From positions 9,734,001 through 9,798,000 of the forward strand of contig CM082596.2 in NCBI GenBank assembly GCA_040954595.2: a stretch of 64,000 nucleotides of DNA, given 5' to 3'. Below, piece after piece: positions 31,334 through 43,493 of the stretch (its first letter is position 1; every line of letters begins with the position of its first letter). The notes beneath the pieces were generated by a model. The model was not told where the DNA came from. It did no database searches and saw only the letters and a program-made list of their open reading frames with translations. The position numbers and the translations under genes were made by a program. Source of the DNA: Balanoglossus misakiensis (lineage: Eukaryota > Hemichordata).

Positions 31334-33590
31334 CACACACAAAAAATAGAAAAAAAGTGGTCTCGAACCAAGATCAGTTGACACCTTCAGGTAAAAGGCT
31401 AGCCTTCCTGAAACCATTCGCCATCACGATGTGTACTCGAAAAAGTCGGAAATTTTCCGCACTATATTGCAGCATTACTCCAATGATCTTATTTGCACCG
31501 CAGCGATGCATATACGAGTTCCCTGCACCGCAGCGGTGAGAATAAGAGTTTCCTACCCCGCAACGATCTGGCCGTTCTTTATTCACTCCTCGGCGACAAA
31601 AATGTTTTATTACGGCCTAAATAACGACTTTTTCGCTCCTTGGTTGGTCATGCGGACGGAAAAAAAGGGTTTTAGCGAGTTTATCTTTCTCTCTCCAGAA
31701 CACTCCGTATTCAGACTTGCCCAAGTGAACCACGACAAAAATATGACCATGTTTCCCTGCATGTTTCTTATACCCGACAGATAAAAAACGCAGCGTTGAT
31801 ATTGCAATGAATTGGCTTTATGAAAATGACGTAAATTACACTGATAATGTCGTTAAAAATTTTCACACAAAAAAAGAAATAGAAAAAAAAGTGGTCTCGA
31901 ACCAACATCAGTTGACACCTTCAGGTAAAAGGCTAGCCTTCCTGAACTATTCGACATCACGATGTGTACTCGAAAAAGTCGGAAATTTTCCGCACTATAT
32001 TGCAGCATAACTCCAATGATCTTATTTGCACCGCAGCGGTGCAAATACGAGTTACCTGCACCGCAGCGGTGCGAAGAAGAGTTCCCTACCCCGCAACGAT
32101 CTGACCGTTCTTTATTCACTCCTCGGGGACAAAAACGTTTTATTACGGCCTAAATAACGACTTTTTCGCTCCTTGGTTGGTCATGCGGACGGAAAAAAAG
32201 GGTTTTAGCGAGTTTATCTTTCTCTCTCCAGAACACTCCGTATTCAGACTTGCCCAAGTGAACCACGACAAAAATATGACCATGTTTCCCTGCATGTTTC
32301 TTATACCCGACAGATAAAAAACGCAGCGTTGATATTGCAATGAATTGGCTTTATGAAAATGACGTAAATTACACTGATAATGTCGTTAAAAATTTTCACA
32401 CAAAAAAAGAAATAGAAAAAAAAGTGGTCTCGAACCAACATCAGTTGACACCTTCAGGTAAAAGGCTAGCCTTCCTGAACTATTCGACATCACGATGTGT
32501 ACTCGAAAAAGTCGGAAATTTTCCGCACTATATTGCAGCATAACTCCAATGATCTTATTTGCACCGCAGCGGTGCAAATACGAGTTACCTGCACCGCAGC
32601 GGTGCGAAGAAGAGTTCCCTACCCCGCAACGATCTGACCGTTCTTTATTCACTCCTCGGGGACAAAAACGTTTTATTACGGCCTAAATAACGACTTTTTC
32701 GCTCTTTGGTTGGTCATGCGGACGGAAAGACACGGTTTTAGCGAGTTTATTTTTCTCTCTACTGAGTACTCCGTATTCAGACTTGCCCAAGTGAACCGCG
32801 ACAAAAAATGACCAAGTTTCCCTGCATGTTTCTTATACCCGACAGATAAAAAACGCAGCGTAGATATTGAAATGAATTGGGTTTATGAAAATGATAAAAA
32901 TTACAACTGCAATGTCGTTAAAAGTTCTCTCAACAAAAAATAGAAAAAAAAGTGGTCTCGAACCAACATCAGTTGACTCGTTCAGGTAAAAAGGCTAGCC
33001 TTCCTCAACCCTTCGCCATCACGATGTGTACTCGAAAAAGTCGGAATTTTTCCGCACTATATTGCAGCATAACTCCAATGATCTTATTTGCACTGCAGCG
33101 GGCAATACGAGTTCCCTGCACCGCAGCGGTGCGGAGAAGAGTTCCCTACCCCGCAACGGTCTGACCGTTCTTTATTCACTCCTCGGGGACAAAAACGTTT
33201 TATTACGGCCTAAATAACGACGTTTTCGCTCCTTGGTTGGTCATGCGGACGGAAAGACACGGTTTTAGCTAGTTTATCTTTCTCTCTGCTGAGCACTCCG
33301 TATTCAGACATGCCCAAGTGAACCGCGACAAAAAATGACCAAGTTTCCCTGCATGTTTCTTATACCCGACAGATAAAACACGCAGCGTAGATATTGAAAT
33401 GAATTGGATTTATGAAAATGATAAAAATTACAATGGTAATGTCGTTAAAAGTTCTCAAAAAAAAAAAAGAAAAAAAATGGTCTCGAACCAACATCAGTTG
33501 ACACCTTCAGGTAAAAGGTTAGCCTTCCTGAACCCTTCGCCATCACGATGTGTACTCGAAAAGTCGGAAATTTCACCTCAGTCGATTACA
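31334..33590. repeat. ~533-bp tandem repeat array, main segment (~4.2 units)
   Basis: Units repeat head to tail. 31614-32146 and 32147-32679 are essentially identical with a period of 533; flanking units are more diverged (GAAAGACACGG versus GAAAAAAAGGG). On the minus strand each unit can show TGGCGAATGG (A-box-like), 43 bases, GGTTCGAGACC (B-box-like) and then a T-run. A hairpin pair CACCGCAGCGGTGC also recurs. The last unit is cut at about 33570. Confidence 0.85.
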
Positions 33591-33689
33591 CCATTAATAA
33601 AAACGCCTAGATAATATTGCTCTCTGTGAAGTATTTAACAAAAGCAGGAAAAACAAATCCTGAGTTAATTATGTTTCTGTTGTTTTTAC

Positions 33690-33920
33690 TAAATAATGAA
33701 AATAATAATTATTATTATTTCTTATATAGCGCATAACATAATGGACTAAAATCTCAATGCGCTTTACTACATGATGAAAAGTACACTACAAATACAAGCT
33801 AAAAAATTCGACATAAAAACGCTAACAAGGTATATAAAAGTTGTAAAAAGTGTAAAAGAATTAGTGTATAAATGCTTTCATAAAAAGATGGGTTTTAAGT
33901 ATAAGTGGTCTTAATTCTAA
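33690..33920 (-). mobile_element. L2-type LINE 3' end fragment
   Basis: On the minus strand ATGCGCTATATAAGAAATAA is followed by a TAA/TTA tail, the same kind of 3' end as at 13268. A small stem AGCGCAT/ATGCGCT lies inside. There is no coding part. Confidence 0.55.
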
Positions 33921-36538
33921 GTTTAAAATTGCTCAGCTAGAAAATCCACAATAAGCATTTTCATTTTAATATAATTCAGTTCCCGATAATGATGAACATT
34001 TCCTATATACACATCGTTTGAAGCCTCCAGAGCTGTCAAATTTCTCCCATTTTTTCCACAATAAAATACTTCAAATATCATTTAAAATCCCCAGCATTAA
34101 GTCATATAACTTGTATTTGCATCAGTTTGTCTTCTATTGGAGACACTTACCACGTTAGCTGCAGTGTACTGTTTGTATGGAGGCTGATGAAATGGGTGCG
34201 GCTCACATTAAATATATAATGTGAATAATTTGCAAAATACAGCCATAATTGTGCGTCGATGAGATGTTCATGTTTGCCTTATAGTATGTACCAATCTATT
34301 TAAAGTGGGATAATAAAGTAATGAACATAATGTAAACAGTGGCAGTTCTTGAGGCTTTTTGGGGAGCACTTTGTCATGATTGACAGTAAAACCAGCCAAC
34401 AATAAATATTGGAAAGAGTGTATAGTTACCATGGACGCCCTGTTTTGACGTCACCATTAATTAACTGTAAACAATTTCCATCCTGTTTGTTTACATGAGA
34501 GTAAAAATCTGGCCGAAAAAAAAATTAACACCAATTATTCATTTTGGCAAGATTTTTCACTCTGGTGTCTACAAGTGGGATGGAAGTTGTGTGTGGCGAA
34601 TGTTGATTCACTATATGTCCACATGTAGAATAACATAATCCATGTCTTGTATCAAACATAATTAATAGAAAAGGGCCGCGAGAGAGAGACTTTGTCCCTT
34701 TAATGTTGTACAGCCGCATGTCCTGTCCGAGTCAAGAATGTTTGAAAGTACAGGTGCAGGCAAAATAACGATCAGCTATCAAACATTTCTCCTCAACAGT
34801 GTATGGCAGAGACAAAATTGGACATGTTTTATCATTGGTTAATTTAAATGTACACAGTCGATAATCTTACAACTGAGCTGGAAGAGGCGGGGGGGGGGAA
34901 GACTGTAATATGTTTGGACCGCCAAGAATACCTAATCAATGTGGACGCACAGATGGCCATTGGTATGATAATGAGTGTGCTGTAAAAAGAAAGCTCAAAT
35001 TCTATTGGTTGAATATTTTTAGACTAGAAGCCTGTTGAATGTCAGATAGCAGAGGATCCCTGAATCAGTATAAAATTTGTAGTAGTTTGAAGTGTGTATT
35101 AGGGTCATTGACATTGTCTTGATTCACAATAGTAGAGATCGGTAGGCAGTTTATGTAAATTGTAATGCAAAAGTTATTTATTATACTTGTAATGTGATTT
35201 CAGATAGGTATTAAAATAAAAGTATCATAATGTAATTATAATCCAGTTTTAATAATTCAAGAATTACCGGTTGTTATTTTAGTGCCAAATTTACATACAT
35301 CAATCTGAGTGCTCAACTGCTCACCTGCGTCCCAGAAAGAAAATTTGGCAATGTGGCAAGCCATTCCCAACCTGAAGAGGGTTTTATACCAGGGTGGGGA
35401 AATATAGTTTCATGTTATGTTATTTGAAATTGACCAATATAATTTCCATCACTCCACTATTAAAGCCACCAGATCCAAAAATAGTGTGTTAACACATTTC
35501 TTCCCAATCAGTGCGGCGTACGAACGCGTACAAAGGGTTGAAAATATGACTGGATGATATGACAGGGGGGATGCAAACATTAAAGTTATAAATGGGGGAG
35601 TTCCGATCTGCATTTTCCCCACCTGTCTTGTTATTTGCTAATCCAAAATAAAAGCTATCACATTTCCAATTAAGCACCTGCAAACAACTTAATCTGTGTG
35701 CCCCGTCCACAGATTAAGATGATAAAGTAAATTTCGGTTAGCGAGTACTGGGTATAACAAGAGGATCAAAGAGAGATGGATTGTTCTTTTTAACAGATTT
35801 GAGCAATGTAAACAAATCATATGGTTCTCTGACATTCACGATAAACATGCAGCACTATAGACATTTGTGTTGCAAGATTTGAATGAAATTCATCTCCGCA
35901 TGTGAAGGAAGGACAGACCGAAATTTGTACGCCCCACTGGAACATGGCGATCGGGACAAACAAAACTATTGCAATTACCTCACAACCATCAACTACTGCC
36001 TTGGGCGGTATTTCGAATTCCGTTCCAGGAAAAACAACAACAACACATATGCGAAGTTATAAGTGATAGCGAAAGAAAGTATGTACGTTTATTAAAATAA
36101 CACTAATCATAATCAAATAATTCCGATCATATCCATCCATATTCCAAATATATTCAATCAATTATCACATTTATATGGCATATTGTACAGACAAACAAAA
36201 CACAATACAGCACAGGTATTACAGTAAGTCCAAAAAGATATCCTCCAGTAGTTGAATGTACGCATGTGCACATAATAACTACCTAGGTCCATAGTGAATA
36301 TGTCCTCTATACATTGGAAACCTACGATAATTAATACACCTGTGTCACATTTGTTCAAAAATAAATGTAGTTACAATTCAATTCCAATACGGTTTAAATG
36401 CTGACCTTTTTATTTAGCTTAATCTTAATTATTAAATGTAATAAATCGACAGTGTTGCGCTTAATGTAAGAGAAACCTAACTAACAATCATAAATAATAT
36501 TTTGCATTCGATCATTGAATCAATAACACGGATAAAGC
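33921..36538. other. Mostly non-coding; foldback element at 34440-34705
   Basis: No gene supported. It includes a TTAA-ended foldback relative (see 34440), a G-run near 34891, and AT-rich spacer. It lies downstream of the 3' end of the lectin-receptor gene. Confidence 0.45.
34440..34705 (-). mobile_element. Foldback element, end TTAAAGGGACAAAGTC
   Basis: Read on minus it begins TTAAAGGGACAAAGTCTCTC and contains ACACAACTTCCATCC with an inverted partner GGATGGAAATTG. The same family lies on plus at 43494. TTAA at the end suggests a piggyBac- or Kolobok-type target; inference. Confidence 0.55.
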
Positions 36539-36705
36539 TCAAAGCCAGAACAGTATTCTGTCATTTTTCAACTTCGGAGCAGGGTCTAGGTTTCTTACAA
36601 AACGCGAAATCCCGAGGATCAACACAATATGCACAGCCAGATATGCAGCGAAAAAGCCTAGGATTAGAACCATGAAAGTGTTGTCATTGTTACCGAGTTC
36701 GTCAC
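36539..36705 (-). CDS. Lectin receptor, last exon: transmembrane and tail
   Basis: Acceptor TTTCTTGACAG at 36707-36706; the exon begins GT GAC GAA (phase 1) and reads DELGNNDNTFMV then a hydrophobic helix LILGFFAAYLAVHIVLILGI, a basic stop-transfer (SRFVRN) and a short tail ending at a stop at 36539. The incoming phase matches the donor T/GTAAGT of the stalk exon at 37200, forming a Cys codon. This makes the product a single-pass type I membrane protein. Confidence 0.7.
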
Positions 36706-36934
36706 CTGTCAAGAAAAAAAATTGATAGCAAAAAAGCTTAAAGTGCAGAATATGAGGCCTTGGGCTATAGGCGTGGACAGGATTCATTCGGGTTACTTGT
36801 GACGTGGGCAGGATCCATTCAGGTTACTTATGAAATACAGTATTATATATTTGCGAGCATAACCATCTATATATTCAATAAAATCACTAGGCAAATATAT
36901 TTTACCATTGACTGGTAAATGGCCAATCAAAAAC

Positions 36935-36945
36935 CACACACACAT

Positions 36946-36980
<35 letters not shown>

Positions 36981-36985
36981 CACAA
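36935..36985. repeat. (CA)n microsatellite
   Basis: Interrupted ACACACAC run in the intron before the transmembrane exon. Confidence 0.9.
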
Positions 36986-37199
36986 CATCAGCAGCACAGC
37001 GTGGCCTAGCACAGACAACCATAAATGCAGCCAGAAGACAAAACCATGAAAGAAAGATGCACGGACCTCTGGCAAAATAAAGAAGTGATATCATGCAGGT
37101 GTTTCAAAAATATTAAGGCCGCCCAGTCTCATTTTATATTATTTGATTGTGTTTTGTTTCTACAATTGTGATTGTGAAGCACAGTGGGCCTATACTTAC

Positions 37200-37706
37200 A
37201 GCGGGGCACTTTCGAATAGCCATCGACAACACTAATGCTTGGGAAATGTTGGCACAGTGGACCTTTACATGCAGTATGTTGAGAGAAGATGCTGGCGTCG
37301 ATTGTATCTGTTGATATGGAGACAGAATCAGTGTGGTCTCCCTCAACGTCTGGTTCAGTCCCATCAATCAATTAATCAAGCAACAAAGTTTATATAGCGC
37401 CAAAATCCCCCCCCCCATGCACTACAGTTGTAGCCGTTATAGTAGGGTTTTCCTTCAAGATGAAACCAGACACGCTCTCAGTGCCCTTGTAATCAGGGAT
37501 GTCTGTCAGAACTTCGTTATCTGTCGTTTCGTATCGCTGCATTACGGTTAACTCTAACGAGGATTCTGTTTCAGTCATTCTAGTTTCAGATTTAGCATCA
37601 GCGCCAGTATCTTCTGTGACATCTGTTGACATTTTTGAATAACTGGTGTCAGTAACATCAGAGCTAACATGGTCTGTATACCCAGGTGTATTCGACACTG
37701 GTTCAC
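37200..37706 (-). pseudogene. Lectin receptor, Ser/Thr-rich stalk exon broken by LINE tail
   Basis: Acceptor TTTTACATTACAG at 37708-37707, donor CGCT/GTAAGTATA at 37200/37199, both phase 1. The exon encodes a Ser/Thr/Glu-rich, probably O-glycosylated stalk (VSSDVTDTSYSKMSTDVTED, then SVSISTDTIDASIF and CKGPLCQHFP). About 70 bases at roughly 37350-37420 are foreign: CGCTATATAAACTTTG plus (GATT)n, the 3' end of an L2-type LINE. They bring an in-frame stop after DFGAI. The gene is therefore either inactive in this haplotype or the exon is skipped; the 1-1 phase would allow clean skipping. Confidence 0.65.
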
Positions 37707-40635
37707 CTGTAATGTAAAACCCACAAGATATAACTGGTTTAGGATAAGTGGTATTCAAAGAAGCGTTGGGTCACAAAAGGGCGCCATGATTACTTCGGGT
37801 TGTATTAGTGATTCATTGAAGCATGTTAGGTCCATATCTGACAAGAAACTGCCACGCTGAATATTGCAATTTCTGGTAACATCATTCATTCAAACTGCAA
37901 TAAATCGATGGTGCAGATCGGATACACCTCTTAGTAAAACGGGTTTCCCGTTTATTTTTGGAGGACGTTTACACTTATTTTGTCTGCCGGTAATGTGGAT
38001 AATGTAACGTTCTCGCGACGAAGGTTTTATTAGACACGCAAGAGAGAACCAATACAAGAAGTGGCGATGCAGTTCTTTTCTGAGATGGCGACATTTCAGT
38101 ACTTGCATGTCGCAACCGTTCGTGACTCAAGTTACATCTATTTAGAGTTCAACATATTAACAAACATGGTACAATTATTACGCCACAACTTTGCAATACA
38201 ATGAAACTGCACACATTAGAAACCCGACCAAAATCCTAAAAGGTCGCCATTCGTCTTTACTTCATACAAAAAGTATTGCTTAACCAATTTGCATGGGAGT
38301 CTCTGGTTTACTGTTGAACGATTTGATAAAGTTTAACATATACACCTACCATATCGACAGACAAATCTTCGATAAAGTAGACAATCATCCAAAATGTACA
38401 ATTTTGTGGCTCTAAAAAATTACAATAAAAAATCGTTACTAATTCTGTTCAATACGATTATCAGGAAAAATCATTAAAACATGTTATCAGCTGAATCTGA
38501 ATTGTGTCACATTCCTTAGGCTTCATTAAAGGGCGACGAACGCCTTATGCGCATGAGCCAAACTAGAGACTCGGGCAGTATGCTGTTATAACAACAGACA
38601 AGATGGCGGAGACTAGTCTGTGTTGGAGATCAGGAACAGACAACAAATTGGATTAAACGAAGGGACAAATCTAAAGTCTCATATTCGGCGCCCATGCAAT
38701 AAGAAAGGATGCGGATGCAGCCAACTATTTGAATGTGCCAAAGGCAAACTTTGCAGAACATTTGGGTTGGACGTATTGTTTGTACATACGAAAGTACGCA
38801 CATGCGCATAAGATGATCGTCGGCCTAAGCTACACATCCTTACTCAACTTGATGCACATATGTGCTCTACTTATAGATGGAGACAACAGATCACGGACGC
38901 GCAGTCACTGTACATTTTCTAGTTAACATAGCAGTACACCTTATCTAGACGAAACTGTTTACTGTGGATACATTGCGTTAGAGTGTCTAATTGTGATGGT
39001 GTTACATTCACCAATATTCTGCTAGGGAAACATGGTTTAGTGAAGACAAATAAATAATTACAAATCCGCTCGAATACATGTTCTCCAAGGGCTACCGTAT
39101 GGCTGGTGGTCCGCCCATGGTAAGTAAGTCAGTGGTGTCCCATCATAGTGCGTCCATTTATCCTCTGTATGGAAATGCATACCATCTATCCACAATACTC
39201 TTTACAGAAAACCTTTATTGACGTAAAAAATAGAATTGATGTCAGGCCGGACAACTATGACTTCTTGCTTGTGATAGGTTTAGTTTATAGTGGATGCAAC
39301 AAAAAGTGGAATGGATAACCGTTTTTTTTTAGTAAAGCATGTTGCTTTTTACCTGTTTTCAAATTCCGTTTTCCTGAATTTCAAAATTAAATCCGCAACG
39401 AGTAAAAATTCGTTTGCGTTCTCGGGAAAGTTCACGTATACGGGCGTTCCGAAGGTTGCAATACATAAACAAACTCGCCCTCGATCGACCTTCCGTACCA
39501 CGTAGACAACATGACAGTGACACTTGCGGCATAATTTTTTTACGTATAGCTTCGTTGACATGACTGCTTGGTACATGGTACACGGTATGTATGGTGAACG
39601 AATGTCAAATCCAGCATCATCATCGAGAGGTTTGCTTTACGTGCGTGAGCGAGCCATGTTAACTGCGCGTGATTCAAGAGCAGACGACATGTACCGACGC
39701 AGTAGGAAGAAAAAAATAAACAAATCGCCGTTCGAGGTCGGGTTTGGAAATTAATAAATATCGCCGTATTTATTCTGTTTATGTTTGCATTTTTTTTTTA
39801 CCCCTTAAAATGTTCGCATTGTTCGAAATCCTCCGTTATTCAGACGGAAATTGTACACGTCCACTGGTTCTTGGGCGCGTCGCGCGTCCATCGAATAACA
39901 CGATACATTATAAGTAATAATGTATAGCTATGACGTCTCAAAATTCACTGGTATTGATAAAGCTATATTACATATATTACATATGGCCTGCCGTTTACGT
40001 TTACACCCCGTTTCTTCATCTGACACTTGCAGTATCCTGTTTGCGACATACTGATGCCGACATCTGTGAAAGTCGCAGTCGTTGTGCTAGGTTACTTGCT
40101 GATATTTAGGACAGGTTTTTCAGGTTGTGTTGTAGGAATCTTTTCAATTATCTTGTTATGTCGTTATACAATGTATGTTCCTCTGGCATGGCGATGTATA
40201 CATTTCTGGGTGCCACTAGTTGTATGACTAGTAAACAACATTGTCCAATGAAAGATGGGAGTGTGGTGTAACTAGCCTATAAAAAATTGTGATATCATCG
40301 TAGTGTGACCTGTCCACGAAACAACCAATATCGTTGCCTGATCTCGTTTCTTTAATTTTCGGATGGTGTTCTTATGGTGTTTTCGATGTTTTCGTCTAAA
40401 ATGGGAGTATCATATGTAATAATAATGTAATAACAGAACCCGATGGCGAGATCGTGCTGCAACAGAATACACCACCAGCACTCGTTCAAATACCGCGCTT
40501 GATCCATCTGGTCGTGGGGTTCTGTCATATTAGCCGTTCTACATCAAAGGCCTCGCCAATAGAGATCTCGTTGCAAATATAAATCGCACAACACGCAGGT
40601 CAGGTCAGACCCCTTTAAAATTAAAACAACATTAC
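37707..40635. other. Presumed intron(s) of the lectin receptor
   Basis: No exon could be assigned. The third C-type-lectin exon, expected to carry the last two Cys, was not found. At 38601 AAGATGGCGGAGACT resembles a YY1-type start-site motif on the plus strand, with an ATG at 38603 but only a 17-codon frame. Confidence 0.35.
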
Positions 40636-40780
40636 CATATTACACCACAATGTGCACCGTAATTGGTGTCTGTTCCAAACACCAAATCCATTACTGCGAT
40701 ACTTCTATCTATACTCGAACCGTCTGAGTGAACAAAGTGACCATTAGTCTCTCTATCATTGGCGTCGATCCAAACGAATT
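40636..40780 (-). CDS. Lectin receptor, C-type-lectin exon 2
   Basis: Acceptor GGTTTACAG at 40782-40781. It joins the previous exon in phase to read EFVWIDANDRETNGHFVHSD, the WI.LND.....F..SDG core of C-type lectin-like domains, and continues to NYGAHCGVIW, with the donor ATATG/GTAATG at 40636/40635. The usual Ca-binding EPN/QPD and WND motifs are not evident, so sugar binding is uncertain. Confidence 0.7.
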
Positions 40781-40950
40781 CTGTAAACCATTGCAAAGAG
40801 GAAAAGCATGTTGAACGTTGAGTAATACATGTAGATTTGTTTACTTTAAAAGTCATGTTGATTATTACAACAATTATACTTCTGAGTGAGAAGACATCGT
40901 TCGTATGAACAAGCAGTAATGACAAAGTTGGGTACTCTATTACTCTTTAC

Positions 40951-41142
40951 CGGAATGTGGTAGGACATCACCTCGCCAAACCAATAACGCTATAAAGCTG
41001 ACAACTATATTCATGGTCTCTTGGTCGTAAAACCTCAACAGATGCCCACTGTCCTGCTCACATGCTCTTTTTGCTTCCAGCCACGTTGTTTCATAGTTGG
41101 AAAGTTTCAACTCATTTTCGATCAGGGATATAAGCTCTTGGG
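40951..41142 (-). CDS. Lectin receptor, C-type-lectin exon 1
   Basis: Acceptor GTGTTTCAG at 41144-41143, donor TCCG/GTAAAGA at 40951/40950, phase 1 on both sides (192 nt). It reads ETTWLEAKRACEQDSGHLLR then FYDQETMNIVVSFI, the classic W..A...C...GGHL......E..N.. start of a CTLD with its first conserved Cys. The signal-peptide exon was not located upstream. Together with the stalk and transmembrane exons this suggests a cell-surface recognition receptor. Confidence 0.75.
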
Positions 41143-41159
41143 CTGAAACACATGGCATT

Positions 41160-42430
41160 TACAAACATGATTAAGATGGTTGGAAAGGCTATTTTTGAAG
41201 CAAAATCTCTCAATGTTTGTGAATTTATTTTCGCAAGTTAGAATAAAGATAATGACTTGAAATTTGCAGCATGTATTCTTAACAAACTAAAAAGTGAGGG
41301 AAAAATATGACTGTAAAAATATCTGCTAAAATTATGAAATTTGATACGCCTAAATATAAATATTCATAATTTTACAAAATATTGATTGAATCTTGACATG
41401 TTTTCACAAATTATTGAATAATTTGTATTCATTTTAAAATGAAGCAACCCCTCCAGCAATGTATGGGACACTTTCAGCAAAAACTTATTTTTTTCAAAGT
41501 TATCACTCAGGAAAATTTAAATGCCCTTGGCTAGGGGAACCCGTCCTTGTGCGCATAGCCTAGGAGAAGTCTTCCCCTAGAGGGCGCTCAAATAAGGCTC
41601 CCTAGCTTCCTTGCCAGATGTATGAAATTAGGTATCATAAAACCAGCCATATCTTGTTACACGTTTATTGCCCCGAATTTTTCATAAGTTTAATTTTTCT
41701 CTAATACATTTCTAGATATAAATTCAGTGTTTTTAAATGAAATTTTAACTGACGCCCTAGCCTTTCCAACTACCTTAAGATCTTGTGTTGGCAGTACAGT
41801 TCTAAATCTGAACTAGAATGTGCACGTTAATTTAAAAACGTGTATTGTCTACATTAACTTCAAGTATTTATAGTGTTGGCAACTGATGGTACATAGATTG
41901 AACGTATATTCTGACATTTAATAACAGAATTCAAAACTGTTATGATTTGTGATCATTGTCACTTTCCTCGAAATGACATGTCTATGGCAAGATAATGAAG
42001 TTGTTAAACACTGCTACTCTTATACTGAGATTACCATCAGGAATACATTAAAGTGGAAAACATGAAAATTGTCTACAATACCGTTCACTGTCACCTCGGT
42101 ATGTGAGAAAATTACCACGGATACAATACTAAAGTAGCACAGCCATCGATGTAGTTGTCCCATTGTTGAGCGAATATAGTGACGTGTGTGACGTGGTATA
42201 TCCACGCCTTTAAAACCGCTTCTCTCATGTGCGCACAAGATTATTCCATCATACAATAGGCGTCATGTTTTTTCGATCGACTTTATGTACAATTGCCTCT
42301 AGAGTACTACATGTGTTGAATTTAACCCTTTCAAGCCCAGAACCCTCTATAGATGTCCAACCTTCCCATGGAAAACAACTGGTTTGGACTGGACTATAGT
42401 GGTGAAAGGGGTAAAAGAATAATCAACCTC
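41160..42430. other. Non-coding
   Basis: No gene supported; presumably 5' intron or flank of the lectin-receptor gene. A CTAGGGGAA..TTCCCCTAG inverted pair lies at about 41532-41581. Confidence 0.4.
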
Positions 42431-42436
42431 TAATTT

Positions 42437-42940
42437 AAATAATCCCATATATGGTAAACAACGTGTGTCTAAGTCTTTTATTGATGTTTTTATTAGATAT
42501 ATTTTGGAAGAAGCATGCTTGTTTAATCGTCGGAAACCAAGAATGTAGTACTGAATTTAAAGGAATACAATACTTCTAATTTGTATATTCCCATATATAG
42601 ACAAAGGGGTGTGTCCAAGTCTTTTATTGATGTTTTTATTAGATATATTTTGGAAGAAGCATGCTTGTTTAATCGTCGGAAACCAAGAATGTAGTACTGA
42701 ATTTAAAGGAATACAATACTTCTAATTTGTATATTCCCATATATAGACAAAGGGGTGTGTCCAAGTCTTTTATTGATGTTGTTATTAGATATATTTTGGA
42801 AGAAGCATGCTTGTTTAATCGTCGGAAACCAAGAATGTAGTACTGAATTTAAAGGAATACAAAACTTCTAATTTGTATATTCCCATATATAGACAAAGGG
42901 GTGTGTCCAAGTCTTTTATTGATGTTGGCATTAGATATAT
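42437..42940. repeat. 146-bp tandem repeat, ~3.4 copies
   Basis: CTTTTATTGATG recurs at 42475, 42621, 42767 and 42913, exactly 146 apart. Units contain TTTGGAAGAAGCATGCTTGT and CGGAAACCAAGAATGTAGTA. The first and last copies are partial and diverged. Confidence 0.92.
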
Positions 42941-43493
42941 CTTGGGAGACGTGTAAACTGCGGAAATGTCGAGCAAATCTCGTGACAATTGCAAGGGAGT
43001 GGATGGTTGTTAGTGAAGATACCAAACGCGAATGTGAGTTGTTCTGTGCACGCACCAGATGGCTGATAGAATTCGCGTGCCGCACAGAAGAATAAAGCAT
43101 CGAGTTTCGTAGCATGTTTACGCCATCAGCACATTGTATCGAATTCAGGTACGATGTAACGTTATCCTATACCACAATATCCCACCTAAGGCATACATGC
43201 AAAATTACTTCTGCTGCGGCGAGAGGTCTCAGAGAGGGAAAGTCTCACTATACAATCCCACGACAGTCAAAAGATAAAACTAAAAAAATTCGGTCTAAGT
43301 TTGGTACACTTTCTGTTCATTTTGTTTAAATGGGAGAGTTCCCGGAGACGAGGATGGTAACTGTACTTGTATAGCAAACAGAGGTAGAAGTACAGTGAAT
43401 TATTGTTGTATTTCAACAAGATTGTTTCTGTATATCACTCGGTTTGAAATCCCTACAGTGTTTGGATCTGACCATTTTCCGTTGATATGTAAT

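Larger units (their letters stand above)
28002..31660. repeat. Segmental duplication copy B (of ~24357-27310)
   Basis: From TTCGAATCGACATAAC onward the sequence matches copy A at an offset of 3645 bases with only scattered substitutions (for example 24529 versus 28174). After a 693-bp LTR insertion the offset becomes 4342, and the match continues into the 533-bp repeat until about 31655. Copy B lacks the left end of the 1.9-kb transposon. Confidence 0.9.

Noticed and set aside
38603-38811. Small plus-strand gene starting at AAGATGGCGG
   Set aside because: The frame from that ATG stops after 17 codons, and the 63-codon frame in another phase shows no recognised domain or splice support.
40560-40620. 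Last C-type-lectin exon (CAIYICNE-like minus frame)
   Set aside because: Only about 40 bases from the previous exon, no acceptor between, and the frame upstream is closed; could not be supported.
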